From Streptomyces fulvoviolaceus (lineage in GTDB: Bacteria; Actinomycetota; Actinomycetes; Streptomycetales; Streptomycetaceae): a stretch of 64,000 nucleotides of DNA. The notes under the pieces were generated by a model. It was not told where the DNA came from, made no database searches, and worked only from the letters and a program-made list of their open reading frames with translations. Of this stretch, positions 24,072 to 32,613 are shown in pieces. Numbering within the stretch: the first letter of the stretch is position 1; each line of letters begins with the position of its first letter. Where the stretch lies: contig NZ_JOEY01000008.1 of the NCBI RefSeq assembly GCF_000718165.1, positions 62,001 to 126,000 on the forward strand, given 5' to 3'. The position numbers and the translations under genes were made by a program.

Positions 24072-24826
24072 CAGGCGCGCACCGTCCTCTTCTCGATCTG
24101 CTTGTCGGCGGTCTGCGCCGGGGTCAGAGCCAGCACCCGCTGGACGAACACGCCCGGCAACTGCACCTCGGCCGGGTCGAGTTCACCCGGTTCCACGAGC
24201 TCCTCGACCTCGGCGACCGTGACACGGCCCGCCATGGCGACGAGCGGGTTGAAGTTGCGGGCCGCCTTGTCGAAGACGAGGTTGCCGTGCCGGTCGCCGC
24301 GCGCGGCGCGTACGAGGGCGTAGTCGGTGGTGATGCCGCGCTCCAGGACGTAGGAGGAGCCGTTGAAACCGCGAACTTCCTTGGCCGGCGAGGCGAGGGC
24401 AACGGTCCCGTCGGCGGCATGGCGCCAGGGCAGTCCGCCCTCGGCGACCTGGGTACCGACGCCGGCCGGGGTGTAGAAGGCGGGGATGCCGGCGCCGCCC
24501 GCGCGCAGGCGTTCGGCGAGGGTGCCCTGCGGGGTGAGCTCGACTTCCAGCTCACCACTGAGGTACTGGCGGGCGAACTCCTGGTTCTCCCCCACGTACG
24601 AGCCGGTGACTCGGGCGATGCGCCCGGCGGTGAGCAGGATGCCGAGGCCGCGGTCGTCGACGCCGCAGTTGTTGGAGACGACCTCCAGGGCGCCGGCCCC
24701 TTGCGCGTGGAGCGCACGGATCAGCGTCTCGGGCATGCCACAGAGTCCGAACCCCCCTACGGCGAGGGAGGATCCGTCACCGATGTCGGCGACGGCCTCC
24801 TCGGCGGTGGCCACTGTCTTGTCCAT
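24071..24826 (-). CDS. 3-oxoacid CoA-transferase, subunit A
   Basis: A 251-residue alpha subunit: [64 protein letters not shown], and a final RTVRA. The CoA-binding glycine-rich loop GGFGLCG is intact. ATG at 24826 was chosen with GGAAG upstream. It partners subunit B directly downstream. Gene order MhpA-like, A, B suggests one catabolic unit from ring hydroxylation to CoA activation. Confidence 0.93.
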   Translation of the reverse strand: MDKTVATAEEAVADIGDGSSLAVGGFGLCGMPETLIRALHAQGAGALEVVSNNCGVDDRGLGILLTAGRIARVTGSYVGENQEFARQYLSGELEVELTPQGTLAERLRAGGAGIPAFYTPAGVGTQVAEGGLPWRHAADGTVALASPAKEVRGFNGSSYVLERGITTDYALVRAARGDRHGNLVFDKAARNFNPLVAMAGRVTVAEVEELVEPGELDPAEVQLPGVFVQRVLALTPAQTADKQIEKRTVRA

Positions 24827-24879
24827 GTGTGTCTTCCTTGTGCGTGACCCTGGGGTACGTGATCCCGGGTGGGGCCGGG

Positions 24880-26538
24880 TCAGCTGTCGGACGCCGCGGC
24901 GAGTTGTTCGCGCGGGGCGGCCGGCAGGCTTGTGGTGCCGGGCGGGAGGAGACGGAGGCGTTCCCTCAACTGGCCGATGATCCGGTGGAGTTCGAGGGGT
25001 GTCCCCGCCGCTCCGAAGAGGTAGAAGTCGGGCCGGATGACGGCCGCGACGTGGGCGTGCTCGCGTAGGTGCGGAAGGTAGGCGTCGTCGATGTCCGTGT
25101 ACTCCACGTCCGGGGTGCCCGGGGAGTACAGCGGGAGGACCCTCGCGCCGATGCGGTCGAGGAACTCCCGGTCCGAGGAGTCGAGTTCGGCACACGCCGC
25201 ATCGCCGTCGGCCAGGATGACGAACCCGCCACCGGTGATCTCGTCGAGCAGGGCGGTCTCGCTCAGGCGCCCGATACGGTACTGAGGGGTGAGGTGTCCG
25301 ACGGTTTCGGCTCGACCGACGCCGTCCGGGCCACGCTGCAGCACACCGTCGCCGAGTACTGGTGGGGGCATGTCCGGCAGGACCCGGGCCGGGTCGGCCC
25401 CGGCGGCGATCATGCGGGCGTCCCGCTGGGCGGCCTCCTGTTCGTCGGGGACGCAGATGACCTGACCCAGAGCCCTCGACATGCCGATGGCGTGCTGGAC
25501 GTGGGCGCGGCGCTCACTCGTGTAGGTGTCCAGCAGGGCGGGCGACGCGGTGCCGTCGAGGACCAGGCCGAGCTTCCAGGCAAGATTGATCGCGTCGCGC
25601 AGCCCGGAGCACATGCCCTGCCCGGCGAACGGCGGCATCTGGTGTGCGGCGTCGCCGGCGAGCAGCAGCCGCCCCTCGCGCCAGGTGTCGGCCCAGCGGG
25701 CCTGGAACGTGTAGACGGCGTGCCGCTCGATGACGGTGTTGTCCGGGGTGCGTCCCCACGACGCCAGCAGGTTCCAGGCGGTGTCGAGGGTGTTGAGGTC
25801 CTCGACGCTTTCCCCGGGCAGGCGCATGAACTCCCAGCGACGCCTGCCGGGGCCGCCCGAGACGATCGTGGTGGGCCGTTTCGGGTCGCACAGCTGCCAG
25901 TTCATCGGCGACCAGACGGCGTCGGCCTCCTGCGGCAGGACATCGATGATGAGCCAGTCGTAGAAGTAGCCGAGGTCGGTGACCGTGGTGCCCATGTGGG
26001 AGCGCACGAAACTGTTGGCCCCGTCGGCGCCGACGACGTAGCGGGCCTGGAACGTCCGTGCCTCGCCGGTGGCTGTGCGCGCCGTGATCCGTGCGTGGTC
26101 GTCGCCCTCGTCCAGGGCGACGACCTCGTGCCCGCGCAGCAGCGTGACGCCGCTCTGCTCTGCCACCGCCGAGGTGAGGACGGCTTCCAGGTCGGGCTGG
26201 GAGAAGAAGTTGGCGGTGGGCCAGCCGGAGGGGCCGGTGCCGGACCAGTCGATGCGGAGCAGGGCGTCGCCGTCGCGGTTGCGCCACTCGTAGTGGTCGG
26301 GCACCGGCTCGGTGACGGCCCTGACCTGCTCGCCGACACCGGCGGCCTGGAAGATCCGGCCGATCTCGTCGTCGAAGTGCACGGCGCGCGGCAGGTCGTA
26401 GGGCTCCGGCCAACGTTCGAGTACGAGGACGTCGTGCCCGGCACCGGCCAGGAGCAGGGACAGCATCTGGCCGACGGGCCCGAAGCCGACGACGGCCACG
26501 TCGTACGTGTGCGCCTTGGGTTCTGTGCGTCTGGTCAT
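24880..26538 (-). CDS. FAD-dependent aromatic hydroxylase (MhpA/PheA-like)
   Basis: A 552-residue class A flavoprotein monooxygenase. Motifs in order: VVGFGPVGQMLSLLLAGAG (FAD/Rossmann), VGADGANSFVRSHMG (DG motif), LLLAGDAAHQMPPFAGQGMC (GD motif), and a thioredoxin-like C-terminal domain (RIGARVLPLYSPGTPDVEY). It hydroxylates phenols or phenylpropanoids ortho to a hydroxyl using NAD(P)H. Start ATG at 26538, 4 nt after the VOC gene stop. It is followed by the CoA-transferase genes. The exact substrate is open; in Herbaspirillum a comparable FAD hydroxylase starts flavanone A-ring degradation. Confidence 0.88.
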   Translation of the reverse strand: MTRRTEPKAHTYDVAVVGFGPVGQMLSLLLAGAGHDVLVLERWPEPYDLPRAVHFDDEIGRIFQAAGVGEQVRAVTEPVPDHYEWRNRDGDALLRIDWSGTGPSGWPTANFFSQPDLEAVLTSAVAEQSGVTLLRGHEVVALDEGDDHARITARTATGEARTFQARYVVGADGANSFVRSHMGTTVTDLGYFYDWLIIDVLPQEADAVWSPMNWQLCDPKRPTTIVSGGPGRRRWEFMRLPGESVEDLNTLDTAWNLLASWGRTPDNTVIERHAVYTFQARWADTWREGRLLLAGDAAHQMPPFAGQGMCSGLRDAINLAWKLGLVLDGTASPALLDTYTSERRAHVQHAIGMSRALGQVICVPDEQEAAQRDARMIAAGADPARVLPDMPPPVLGDGVLQRGPDGVGRAETVGHLTPQYRIGRLSETALLDEITGGGFVILADGDAACAELDSSDREFLDRIGARVLPLYSPGTPDVEYTDIDDAYLPHLREHAHVAAVIRPDFYLFGAAGTPLELHRIIGQLRERLRLLPPGTTSLPAAPREQLAAASDS

Positions 26539-26542
26539 CGGG

Positions 26543-27469
26543 TCACCTCTCCGCACTGTGGGTGCCGGTCATGAGGGCGGCGAGGTCCTCGGGGTGGAGG
26601 AAGGAAGGGGGCGGCGGCGGGCCCCAGCTGAACAGCCCCTTGGCGCCTTCGAGGACTTCGGGGGTCCACAGCTGGTCGTCGACGACGCAGTCCATGTCGG
26701 AGTAGTACTCGGAGAAGTTGCCGGCCGGGTCCTTGAGGTACCAGAAGAAGTTGGATCCGGCGTGGTGGCGGCCCATGCCCCAGATGTGGCGCTCGGGGTG
26801 GCCCTCCAGCATCGCGGTGGCGCCGCGCCCCACGTCGTCGATGTCGTCGACCTGCCAGGACGTGTGGTGCAGGAAGGTGACGGGCGCCTTGAGCACGAGG
26901 ACGTTGTGGTGGTCGGTGGAGCAGCGCAGGAATGCGCCGTTGTCCTTGATGTAGTCGCTTGCCTTGAAGCCGAGGCCGTCGCGGAAGAACGCGGTGGTGG
27001 CGTCGAAGTCGGTGGTGCCGACCACGGCGTGCCCGAGCTTGCGCGGCCTGACGGGGGTGGAGCGCAGAACGCCCGGGGCCCGCGTGCCGACACGGTCCCT
27101 GCGGCCGGGGCCGTTGTACGGCGTGGCGGGGACGGTCGGCTGGACCAGGCGCGGCGCGATCTCCAGCACGGCGCGCACGCCGGTGGCCTTGTCGTACGCG
27201 GTCAGCGACGGGCCGTTCGACTCTCCCGGCACTCCGATGCGCTCCAGCCGGGAGGCCGCGGCCGCCAGATCGTCGGGGTCGTCGACGCCGACCCGCACCT
27301 CGATCAGGCGGCGGGTGGGAGCGTGCACGATGTGCAGCTGGCGTCCGGCGTCCTGTGTGGTGAACCAGCCGTCGCCGTCGGGGGTGAGGCCGAAATCCGT
27401 GTAGTACGTGGCCGTTTCGGCGACGTTCGGGACCCCCATGGTGATGGAGGTCAGGCGGTGCAGTGCCAT
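26543..27469 (-). CDS. Two-domain extradiol-type VOC dioxygenase, copy 2
   Basis: A 308-residue paralogue of 20364-21284. It has the same two VOC modules and metal ligands (LGHAVVGTTDF His, FLHHTSWQVDD His, GNFSEYYSD Glu) and the same tail GLFSWGPPPPPSFL. It is clearly homologous along its whole length, with scattered changes, so duplication was not recent. Upstream is FAH copy 2 and downstream the FAD hydroxylase. It probably cleaves the ring product of that hydroxylase. Confidence 0.88.
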   Translation of the reverse strand: MALHRLTSITMGVPNVAETATYYTDFGLTPDGDGWFTTQDAGRQLHIVHAPTRRLIEVRVGVDDPDDLAAAASRLERIGVPGESNGPSLTAYDKATGVRAVLEIAPRLVQPTVPATPYNGPGRRDRVGTRAPGVLRSTPVRPRKLGHAVVGTTDFDATTAFFRDGLGFKASDYIKDNGAFLRCSTDHHNVLVLKAPVTFLHHTSWQVDDIDDVGRGATAMLEGHPERHIWGMGRHHAGSNFFWYLKDPAGNFSEYYSDMDCVVDDQLWTPEVLEGAKGLFSWGPPPPPSFLHPEDLAALMTGTHSAER

Positions 27470-27504
27470 GTCGGGGACTCCTTCGTCCGTACTGGCGGCT
27501 CGGC

Positions 27505-28347
27505 TCAGGCGTCGAAGGTCTGGCGCAGCTCGCCGATGCCCTCGATGGCGGATTCCAGGACGTCACCGGGGGCCAGCCAGCGCTGCGGCTCGCGCCCCAG
27601 CCCCACACCGGCCGGGGTGCCGGTGAAGATCACGTCGCCGGGCAGCAGCGGCAGCACGGCGGAGAGCTTCGTGATCAGCGCGGGGACGGTGAAGATCAGG
27701 TCGCCGGTACGGCCCTTCTGGACCTCCTCGCCGTTGATGGAGCAGCGCAGTTCGAGGTCGTCGGGGTTGTCGAACTCGTCCGGAGTCACCAGCCACGGCC
27801 CGATGGGCGTGAAACCGGGGAGGGACTTGCCGAGGCTGAACTGCGGGATGGGGCCGGCGAGTTGGGAGACACGCTCGGAGATGTCCTGGCCCACGGCGAG
27901 TCCGGCCACATGGTTCCAGGCGTCGGACTCGGACACGCGCTCCGCGCGCTCGCCGATCACCACGACCAGTTCCACTTCCCAGTCGGTGTGCCCGTCCTTC
28001 GGGAGAGCGACCTCGGTGACCGGGCCGGTGATGCTGGTGACGAACTTGGTGAAGACCGGCGGCAGGCCCTCAGGCGCCTCGAAGCCCGATTCCGAGGCGT
28101 GCGCACGGTAGTTGAGGCCGATGGCGAGCAGCTGGCGCGGCGCCGGCACGGGGGATCCGAGCTCGGTGGCGTCGAAGGCGACGCCCTCCGCGAGCGTGGC
28201 ACCGGCGGCCCAGGCGCGGAACTCGTCCCACCGCTCGTAGACGGCCTGAGGATCGGCGGTGAAGCGCCCGTCGCTGGCGCGCTCCACGTCGACGGCGCGG
28301 CCGTCGGAGATCAGTGCCAGTCGGCCGTTGAGGTTGGCGATACGCAT
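27505..28347 (-). CDS. Fumarylacetoacetate hydrolase (FAH) family protein, copy 2
   Basis: A 280-residue FAH-fold hydrolase paralogous to 19462-20310. It shares IGLNYRAHASESGF, the metal-binding WEVEL and VGQDISER, INGEEVQKGRTGDLIF and FTGTPAGVGLGR. ATG at 28347 was chosen because GGAG lies 8 nt upstream. First gene of the minus-strand operon FAH-VOC-hydroxylase, with the CoA-transferase genes probably continuing it (53-nt gap). The upstream divergent region carries the TAATCATCATG word also seen at 17602. Confidence 0.88.
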   Translation of the reverse strand: MRIANLNGRLALISDGRAVDVERASDGRFTADPQAVYERWDEFRAWAAGATLAEGVAFDATELGSPVPAPRQLLAIGLNYRAHASESGFEAPEGLPPVFTKFVTSITGPVTEVALPKDGHTDWEVELVVVIGERAERVSESDAWNHVAGLAVGQDISERVSQLAGPIPQFSLGKSLPGFTPIGPWLVTPDEFDNPDDLELRCSINGEEVQKGRTGDLIFTVPALITKLSAVLPLLPGDVIFTGTPAGVGLGREPQRWLAPGDVLESAIEGIGELRQTFDA

Positions 28348-28400
28348 GGGGAACTCCATGTGCGGGTGGATCGGAGCTGCTCCGTGATCAAGTCCGACCA

Positions 28401-28481
28401 ATTGAGCATGATGATTACGTTGATATTGCGTCGCCGTCACCGGTGACGTCAAGGGTGAGCGGGGGTAACATCCATAATCAA
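28401..28481. promoter_or_regulatory. Divergent control region with the shared TAATCATCATG word
   Basis: An AT-rich island between FAH copy 2 and the GntR gene. The word CATGATGATTA (28407-28417) is the exact reverse complement of TAATCATCATG at 17602-17612. A related ATAATCA occurs at 28474-28480. Plausible binding sites for the FCD-type regulator at 28517 in front of both aromatic operons and itself. Confidence 0.45.
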
Positions 28482-28516
28482 TTCATCCGAAGCCTCTGAA
28501 GCCCTCTGGGAGAGTC

Positions 28517-29230
28517 TTGAACCCCGCACGCGACGCCACGCGCTCCGGCGCCCCAAGCCGGGCCGAGCAGGCCGCCGAGCGTATTGGCGCGCTCGCGGAA
28601 GCGGCCGAACCCGGCTCCCGGCTGGGCACCAAGGAGGCGCTGCGGGGACTGTGCTCGGTCTCGGTCGGCACCTTCAACGAGTCGCTGCGGCTGCTCCAGT
28701 CCCGAGGCCTCGTCACCGTGCGGCCGGGCCCCGGCGGCGGGATCTTCAAGGCGGAGCCGTCGCCCATGGTCCGGCTCGGCAACTCCGTCCTTGCCCTCGA
28801 TGCCCAGCAGACCGACGTCAGCGACGCGGTCCGCATCCGTGACGCCCTCGACCCGCTCCTCATCGAAGACGCCCTGTGGCATGCCTCCCCGGCCGACATC
28901 GCCGAGCTGCGCCTGCGGATCGACGCCATGGCATCGGCGGTCGATTCGGCCGACCCGGTCGCGTTCGTCCATGCCAACTGGCAGTTGCACGCCCGCATCG
29001 CGGCGATCAGCCCGAACGCGCTGCTGCGCTCGCTGTACAAGAACCTGCTCGACCTCATCGAGGCCCATACCCTGGAGGTGCTGCCGGGTGGCGAGCAGCC
29101 GTTGGGTGAGTACATCGCCCAACGGCATGAGCTCCACCGCGACTTGGTCGACGCGCTCGACCGCCGCGACCGCGAGGACGCGCTGCGGCTGATCAGGGAG
29201 CACAATACGACGTCGACCGACGGTCGATAG
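28517..29230 (+). CDS. GntR family regulator with FCD domain
   Basis: A 237-residue FadR-type regulator: N-terminal winged helix (GTKEALRGLCSVSVGTFNESLR, then GLVTVRPGPGGGIF) and an FCD effector domain (VRIRDALDPLLIEDALW, FVHANWQLHARIA, and a final DLVDALDRRDREDALRLI). FCD domains bind carboxylates and often control aromatic-acid pathways. The start is TTG at 28517 behind GGGAGAG; no better start is visible. Divergent from the FAH2-VOC2-hydroxylase operon. It may also control the operon at 17630 through the shared operator word. Confidence 0.87.
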   Translation: MNPARDATRSGAPSRAEQAAERIGALAEAAEPGSRLGTKEALRGLCSVSVGTFNESLRLLQSRGLVTVRPGPGGGIFKAEPSPMVRLGNSVLALDAQQTDVSDAVRIRDALDPLLIEDALWHASPADIAELRLRIDAMASAVDSADPVAFVHANWQLHARIAAISPNALLRSLYKNLLDLIEAHTLEVLPGGEQPLGEYIAQRHELHRDLVDALDRRDREDALRLIREHNTTSTDGR

Positions 29231-29854
29231 CGCCGTCAGCCAACACAGGGATCCGCCCTCGGACGCCGTGCACCAGGCCCTGCAACGCGGCCTGCGTCGG
29301 TTCGCCACCGGCCTGAGGGTGGCTCTGATGCCGGTGGCGAGCAGTCCGTACGGCACGGGGCCCGACGGGAGTGACGCGTTGAGTTCGGTCGTGTGCTCCC
29401 GCCAGTGCCGAAGTCGCGTCGTCACCGTGACCGGGTGGTACCGGCGGCGGTCACGGCGCGGTCCGTGCCGGGGGCTGGGGTCGGACGGCCTTCGGCAGCG
29501 TGCCTGCCTCGTCGGCCTCGTGCATGAACTCACTGGTGGCGATACCGGGATCGTCGAGCACCCCGTATGGCGCGCTGCGGCTTGGCCATCCGGACATGCC
29601 GCCGCCTGGGCGGGCGCTCCCGTCGGCCACCGACCCCAGACCCCCACCAGTCCGAAGGCCGCATTCCTACGGCCCGACAGACACGCGGCCTGGGCAGCCC
29701 CTGCTCTCCGGCAGGACCTCGAGGCAGGGGTTCGGCTCGGCCACGAACGGATGGAATCCTCCTCTTGCACGGCCGACAGCCCAGACACTCAGCTCTGGGC
29801 ATGCTCGCCCGAGGCGGCCGAGGCACACCGGGAAGGTCGCCTCTCGTTCCGTAC
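29231..29854. other. Non-coding or decayed region between GntR and P450 genes
   Basis: 624 nt without a convincing gene. On the minus strand a short frame at about 29485-29595 reads PYGVLDDPGIATSEFMHEAD, with codon use like a real gene, but it has no start or stop context. Further along, 29300-29450 reads coding-like in a different frame. This pattern suggests a decayed gene of unknown family. No terminator or RNA gene was recognised. Confidence 0.35.
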
Positions 29855-31036
29855 TCAGTCAGTGACGACAGTGACCGGCAGCGAATCCAGGCCACGCAGG
29901 ATGTTGTTGAAGTGTCGGACCGGCTCGCCGGCCTCGATGCGGGACACCCTGCGGAGCAGCGCCCGCAGGATCGCCTCGCCCTCCAGGCGGGCCAGCGCCT
30001 GCCCCGCACAGCCGTGCAGGCCGTAGCCGAAGCCGAGGTGATCGAGGTTGTTCCGCGTGATGTCGAAGCGGTCGGCATCCGGCCATTTGCGTTCGTCGCG
30101 ATTGGCGGATCCGTAAAGAACGGCCAGGCGGGAACCGGCCGGCACGGTGACGTCTCCGATGTTCCAGTCGACGCGCGCCGTCCGTCCGAACACCTGGACC
30201 GACGACTCATAGCGCACCACCTCCCGGAACGCCTGCGGGACCAGGGCCGGGTCCGCCCGCAACGCGTCCCACTGGACGGGGTGCTCGGCCAGCAGCCAGA
30301 CGGTGTGGCCGATCGCGTGCACCGTGGTGTCCATCCCGGCCGTGACATAGGTCATCACCAACCATGGAGCGACGGCCTCCGGGATCTCCCCGGCGTCGAC
30401 GGCGTCGTACACCGCCTTGCCCATGCTGCCCTCGGTCAGTGCTCCGCGAGTCGCACTGGTCATCACGTACTCGGCCAGCTCGGGCAACTGCGGGACCGAT
30501 GCCAGGGTCCGGGCGTTCTCCGGACCGAAGCAGTTGAAGTTCGCGTCGAGAAGGGGGAGCAGCCGCTCGCGTCCCTCGCGCGGCAGACCGATCAGGTCGC
30601 CGACGACCTCGACGGGGAACCAGCGCGCGAGATCGGTCACCGCGTCGAAGGAGCCCTTCGCGACGAGGCGGTCGACGAGGAGCTCCGCGCGCCGGGTGAT
30701 GTCGGGTGCCAGATCGCGCAGCGCCCGGGGAGCCAGGCGGGCGGCCAGGACGTTGCGCAGTTGGTCGTGCAGCGGCGGATCCGCGCGAAGAATGCCGTCG
30801 CCGATGTACTGGTTGAACTGCTCGTTCAGCGCGACGTCGGCGGACGAGAAGGATTCCCAGTCGCCGAGCACATGGCGCGCCTCCTCGTAGCGCGCGACGG
30901 CGAACACGTCGGATCGTTCCAGGTGGACGACCGGTCCCGCGTCGCGGAGTTCACGGTAGACGGGGTAGGGATCGGCCATGACCTTCTCGGAGAAGATGTC
31001 GGCATCCGAGCGGGGCGAAGTTGCAAGGGAGGGCAC
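29855..31036 (-). CDS. Cytochrome P450
   Basis: A soluble bacterial P450 of 393 residues. The I-helix oxygen-activation motif is AGMDTTVHAIG, the ExxR motif is in FREVVRYES, and the haem loop FGYGLHGCAGQALARLE gives the axial Cys at about residue 343. It hydroxylates a small, probably aromatic or terpenoid, substrate with electrons from the ferredoxin/reductase encoded just upstream. GTG at 31036 was chosen with GAAGGAGG 7 nt upstream. Third gene of the ferredoxin-reductase-P450 operon. The IclR gene is further upstream in the same direction. Confidence 0.93.
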   Translation of the reverse strand: MPSLATSPRSDADIFSEKVMADPYPVYRELRDAGPVVHLERSDVFAVARYEEARHVLGDWESFSSADVALNEQFNQYIGDGILRADPPLHDQLRNVLAARLAPRALRDLAPDITRRAELLVDRLVAKGSFDAVTDLARWFPVEVVGDLIGLPREGRERLLPLLDANFNCFGPENARTLASVPQLPELAEYVMTSATRGALTEGSMGKAVYDAVDAGEIPEAVAPWLVMTYVTAGMDTTVHAIGHTVWLLAEHPVQWDALRADPALVPQAFREVVRYESSVQVFGRTARVDWNIGDVTVPAGSRLAVLYGSANRDERKWPDADRFDITRNNLDHLGFGYGLHGCAGQALARLEGEAILRALLRRVSRIEAGEPVRHFNNILRGLDSLPVTVVTD

Positions 31037-31047
31037 TGCGGCCTCCT

Positions 31048-32217
31048 TCAGTGAGCCAGCACCTGCTGGGCGATTTTGGCGAGTTTGGGCGCCGACATGG
31101 GGTAGTTCACCGCGGCCGCGGTACCAAAACCGTGTGTCTGTCCGGAGGCACGCCAGGCGAGCAGGACACGCCGGTCGGCGATGGATCCGTCGATGACCGT
31201 GGGCTCCCCGACCGGAGGCAGGTGACCGGCCAGCCGGATCTTCAGGCCGAATGCCTCGGTCCAGAAGAACGGCGGGGTGGTGGCGGCCACCCCGCCGTCC
31301 GGCTTCAGGCCGAGCAAGGTGGCCGCGGCGGTCCTGGCTTGTGACAGTGCGTTCGACCAGTGCGGGCTGCGCACACAATGCCCGTCGGCACGGCGGACGG
31401 AGACCACGTCGCCGGCGCCGACGATGTCGGGAGCCACTCGGCACTCGTCGTCGACCACGACTCCGCCGTCGAGGTCTACGCCGCTGCCGTGCAGCCACTC
31501 CATGTTGGGCACGTCGCCCACCGCGGTGACGACGATGTCGCCTTCCGCGAGCAGCGAGCCGTCGGTCGACAGCAGCCGGTCGGGGGTGCCGTCGCTGAAC
31601 CCGACAGTGACGCCACCGGGGACGACACGCACCCGCACACCGTGCTCCGCGGCTGCGGTCAGCACCATGCCGGACAGCAGGGAGCCAAGACGGCCGGCCA
31701 GCGGACTGACCCCGTCGACGACGGTGACGGACTTCCCGAGGCTTGCGGCCGACGAAGCGACCTCCATGCCGAGGAAGCCGCCACCTGCCACGACGACCTC
31801 CTGCGCGCCGTCCATTCGCTGCCGCAGGTCGAGGGCGTCGTCGAGGGTGCGCACAGTGAGCTCGCTGTGTCCGCCATGGGTGAGACGGCGGGCGCGGGCG
31901 CCGGTGGCTATGACCAGACCGTCGTAGTGGAGGCTTTCACGACCTGCCAGCTCGACGACGTTCTTCGAACGATCGAGGCCGACCGCGGCGACACCGCCGA
32001 GCATCGAGACGTCGTCGAGGACGGGCAGGAAGACGCTGTGGTCGGGTTCGGCACCGACCAGGACGCCCTTCGACAACGGCGGCCGGGTGTAGGGCCGGTG
32101 GGATTCGTCACCGAGCAGGGTGATCTCACCGTCGAAGCCGAAGCCCCGTAGTGCGGCGGCGCAGGCGCAGCCGGCCTGCGACGCCCCGGCGACGACGATG
32201 TGGCGCCGCGCGGTCAC
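31048..32217 (-). CDS. NAD(P)H-dependent ferredoxin reductase
   Basis: A 389-residue FAD/NAD-binding oxidoreductase of the putidaredoxin-reductase type. It has an FAD-binding VVAGASQAGCACAAALRGFG, an NAD-binding VVVAGGGFLGMEVASSAASLG near residue 140, and PDIVGAGDVVSVRR near 270. It transfers electrons from NAD(P)H to the adjacent ferredoxin. GTG at 32217 overlaps the ferredoxin stop by 4 nt. One unusual point: the first motif is GASQAG rather than the common GxGxAG. Confidence 0.9.
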   Translation of the reverse strand: MTARRHIVVAGASQAGCACAAALRGFGFDGEITLLGDESHRPYTRPPLSKGVLVGAEPDHSVFLPVLDDVSMLGGVAAVGLDRSKNVVELAGRESLHYDGLVIATGARARRLTHGGHSELTVRTLDDALDLRQRMDGAQEVVVAGGGFLGMEVASSAASLGKSVTVVDGVSPLAGRLGSLLSGMVLTAAAEHGVRVRVVPGGVTVGFSDGTPDRLLSTDGSLLAEGDIVVTAVGDVPNMEWLHGSGVDLDGGVVVDDECRVAPDIVGAGDVVSVRRADGHCVRSPHWSNALSQARTAAATLLGLKPDGGVAATTPPFFWTEAFGLKIRLAGHLPPVGEPTVIDGSIADRRVLLAWRASGQTHGFGTAAAVNYPMSAPKLAKIAQQVLAH

Positions 32218-32438
32218 GCCGGTGCCGAAGTGGTGGAGATGTTCAGAGCCGCTACGGGGCAGGCGCGCACCGCGGCATCAGCGAGTGGCTTCTGCGTCGG
32301 CGGGATCTCGGCCACGTCGATGACTGGTTCGTCGTCATCGTTGAGGTGCAACAGCTCCGGGGCGGCCTGCTGGCACATCCCGTAGCCCTCGCACCGGCCC
32401 ATGTCGACCGACAGCCGACCGGTTTCCCGTTGCTCCAT
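32214..32438 (-). CDS. Ferredoxin ([3Fe-4S] type) for the P450
   Basis: A 74-residue ferredoxin with CEGYGMC and a distal CP (AVRACPVAAL). The missing second cysteine in the first motif (CxxYxxC) marks a [3Fe-4S] cluster of the kind partnering actinobacterial P450s. It begins the operon ferredoxin, reductase, P450, giving a self-contained class I electron chain. Confidence 0.9.
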   Translation of the reverse strand: MEQRETGRLSVDMGRCEGYGMCQQAAPELLHLNDDDEPVIDVAEIPPTQKPLADAAVRACPVAALNISTTSAPA

Positions 32439-32613
32439 TGCAACTCCCCATCGCTACTCGCCGGCAGTACACAAGCAAGTCGACGCATGACGATCGATCC
32501 CGCGTCCTGCCACGGCGCATGCCTGATCACTCTGAAACTAAGAGCCATCGACCTGACAGTCAAGGCATGCGTCCCACCAAGCAGGACACGGAGCGATGTG
32601 GTAGCCGCTCCGG

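Noticed and set aside
29485..29595. Short minus-strand frame PYGVLDDPGIATSEFMHEAD as a real small gene
   Set aside because: No start with a ribosome-binding site, no clear stop context and no family recognised.
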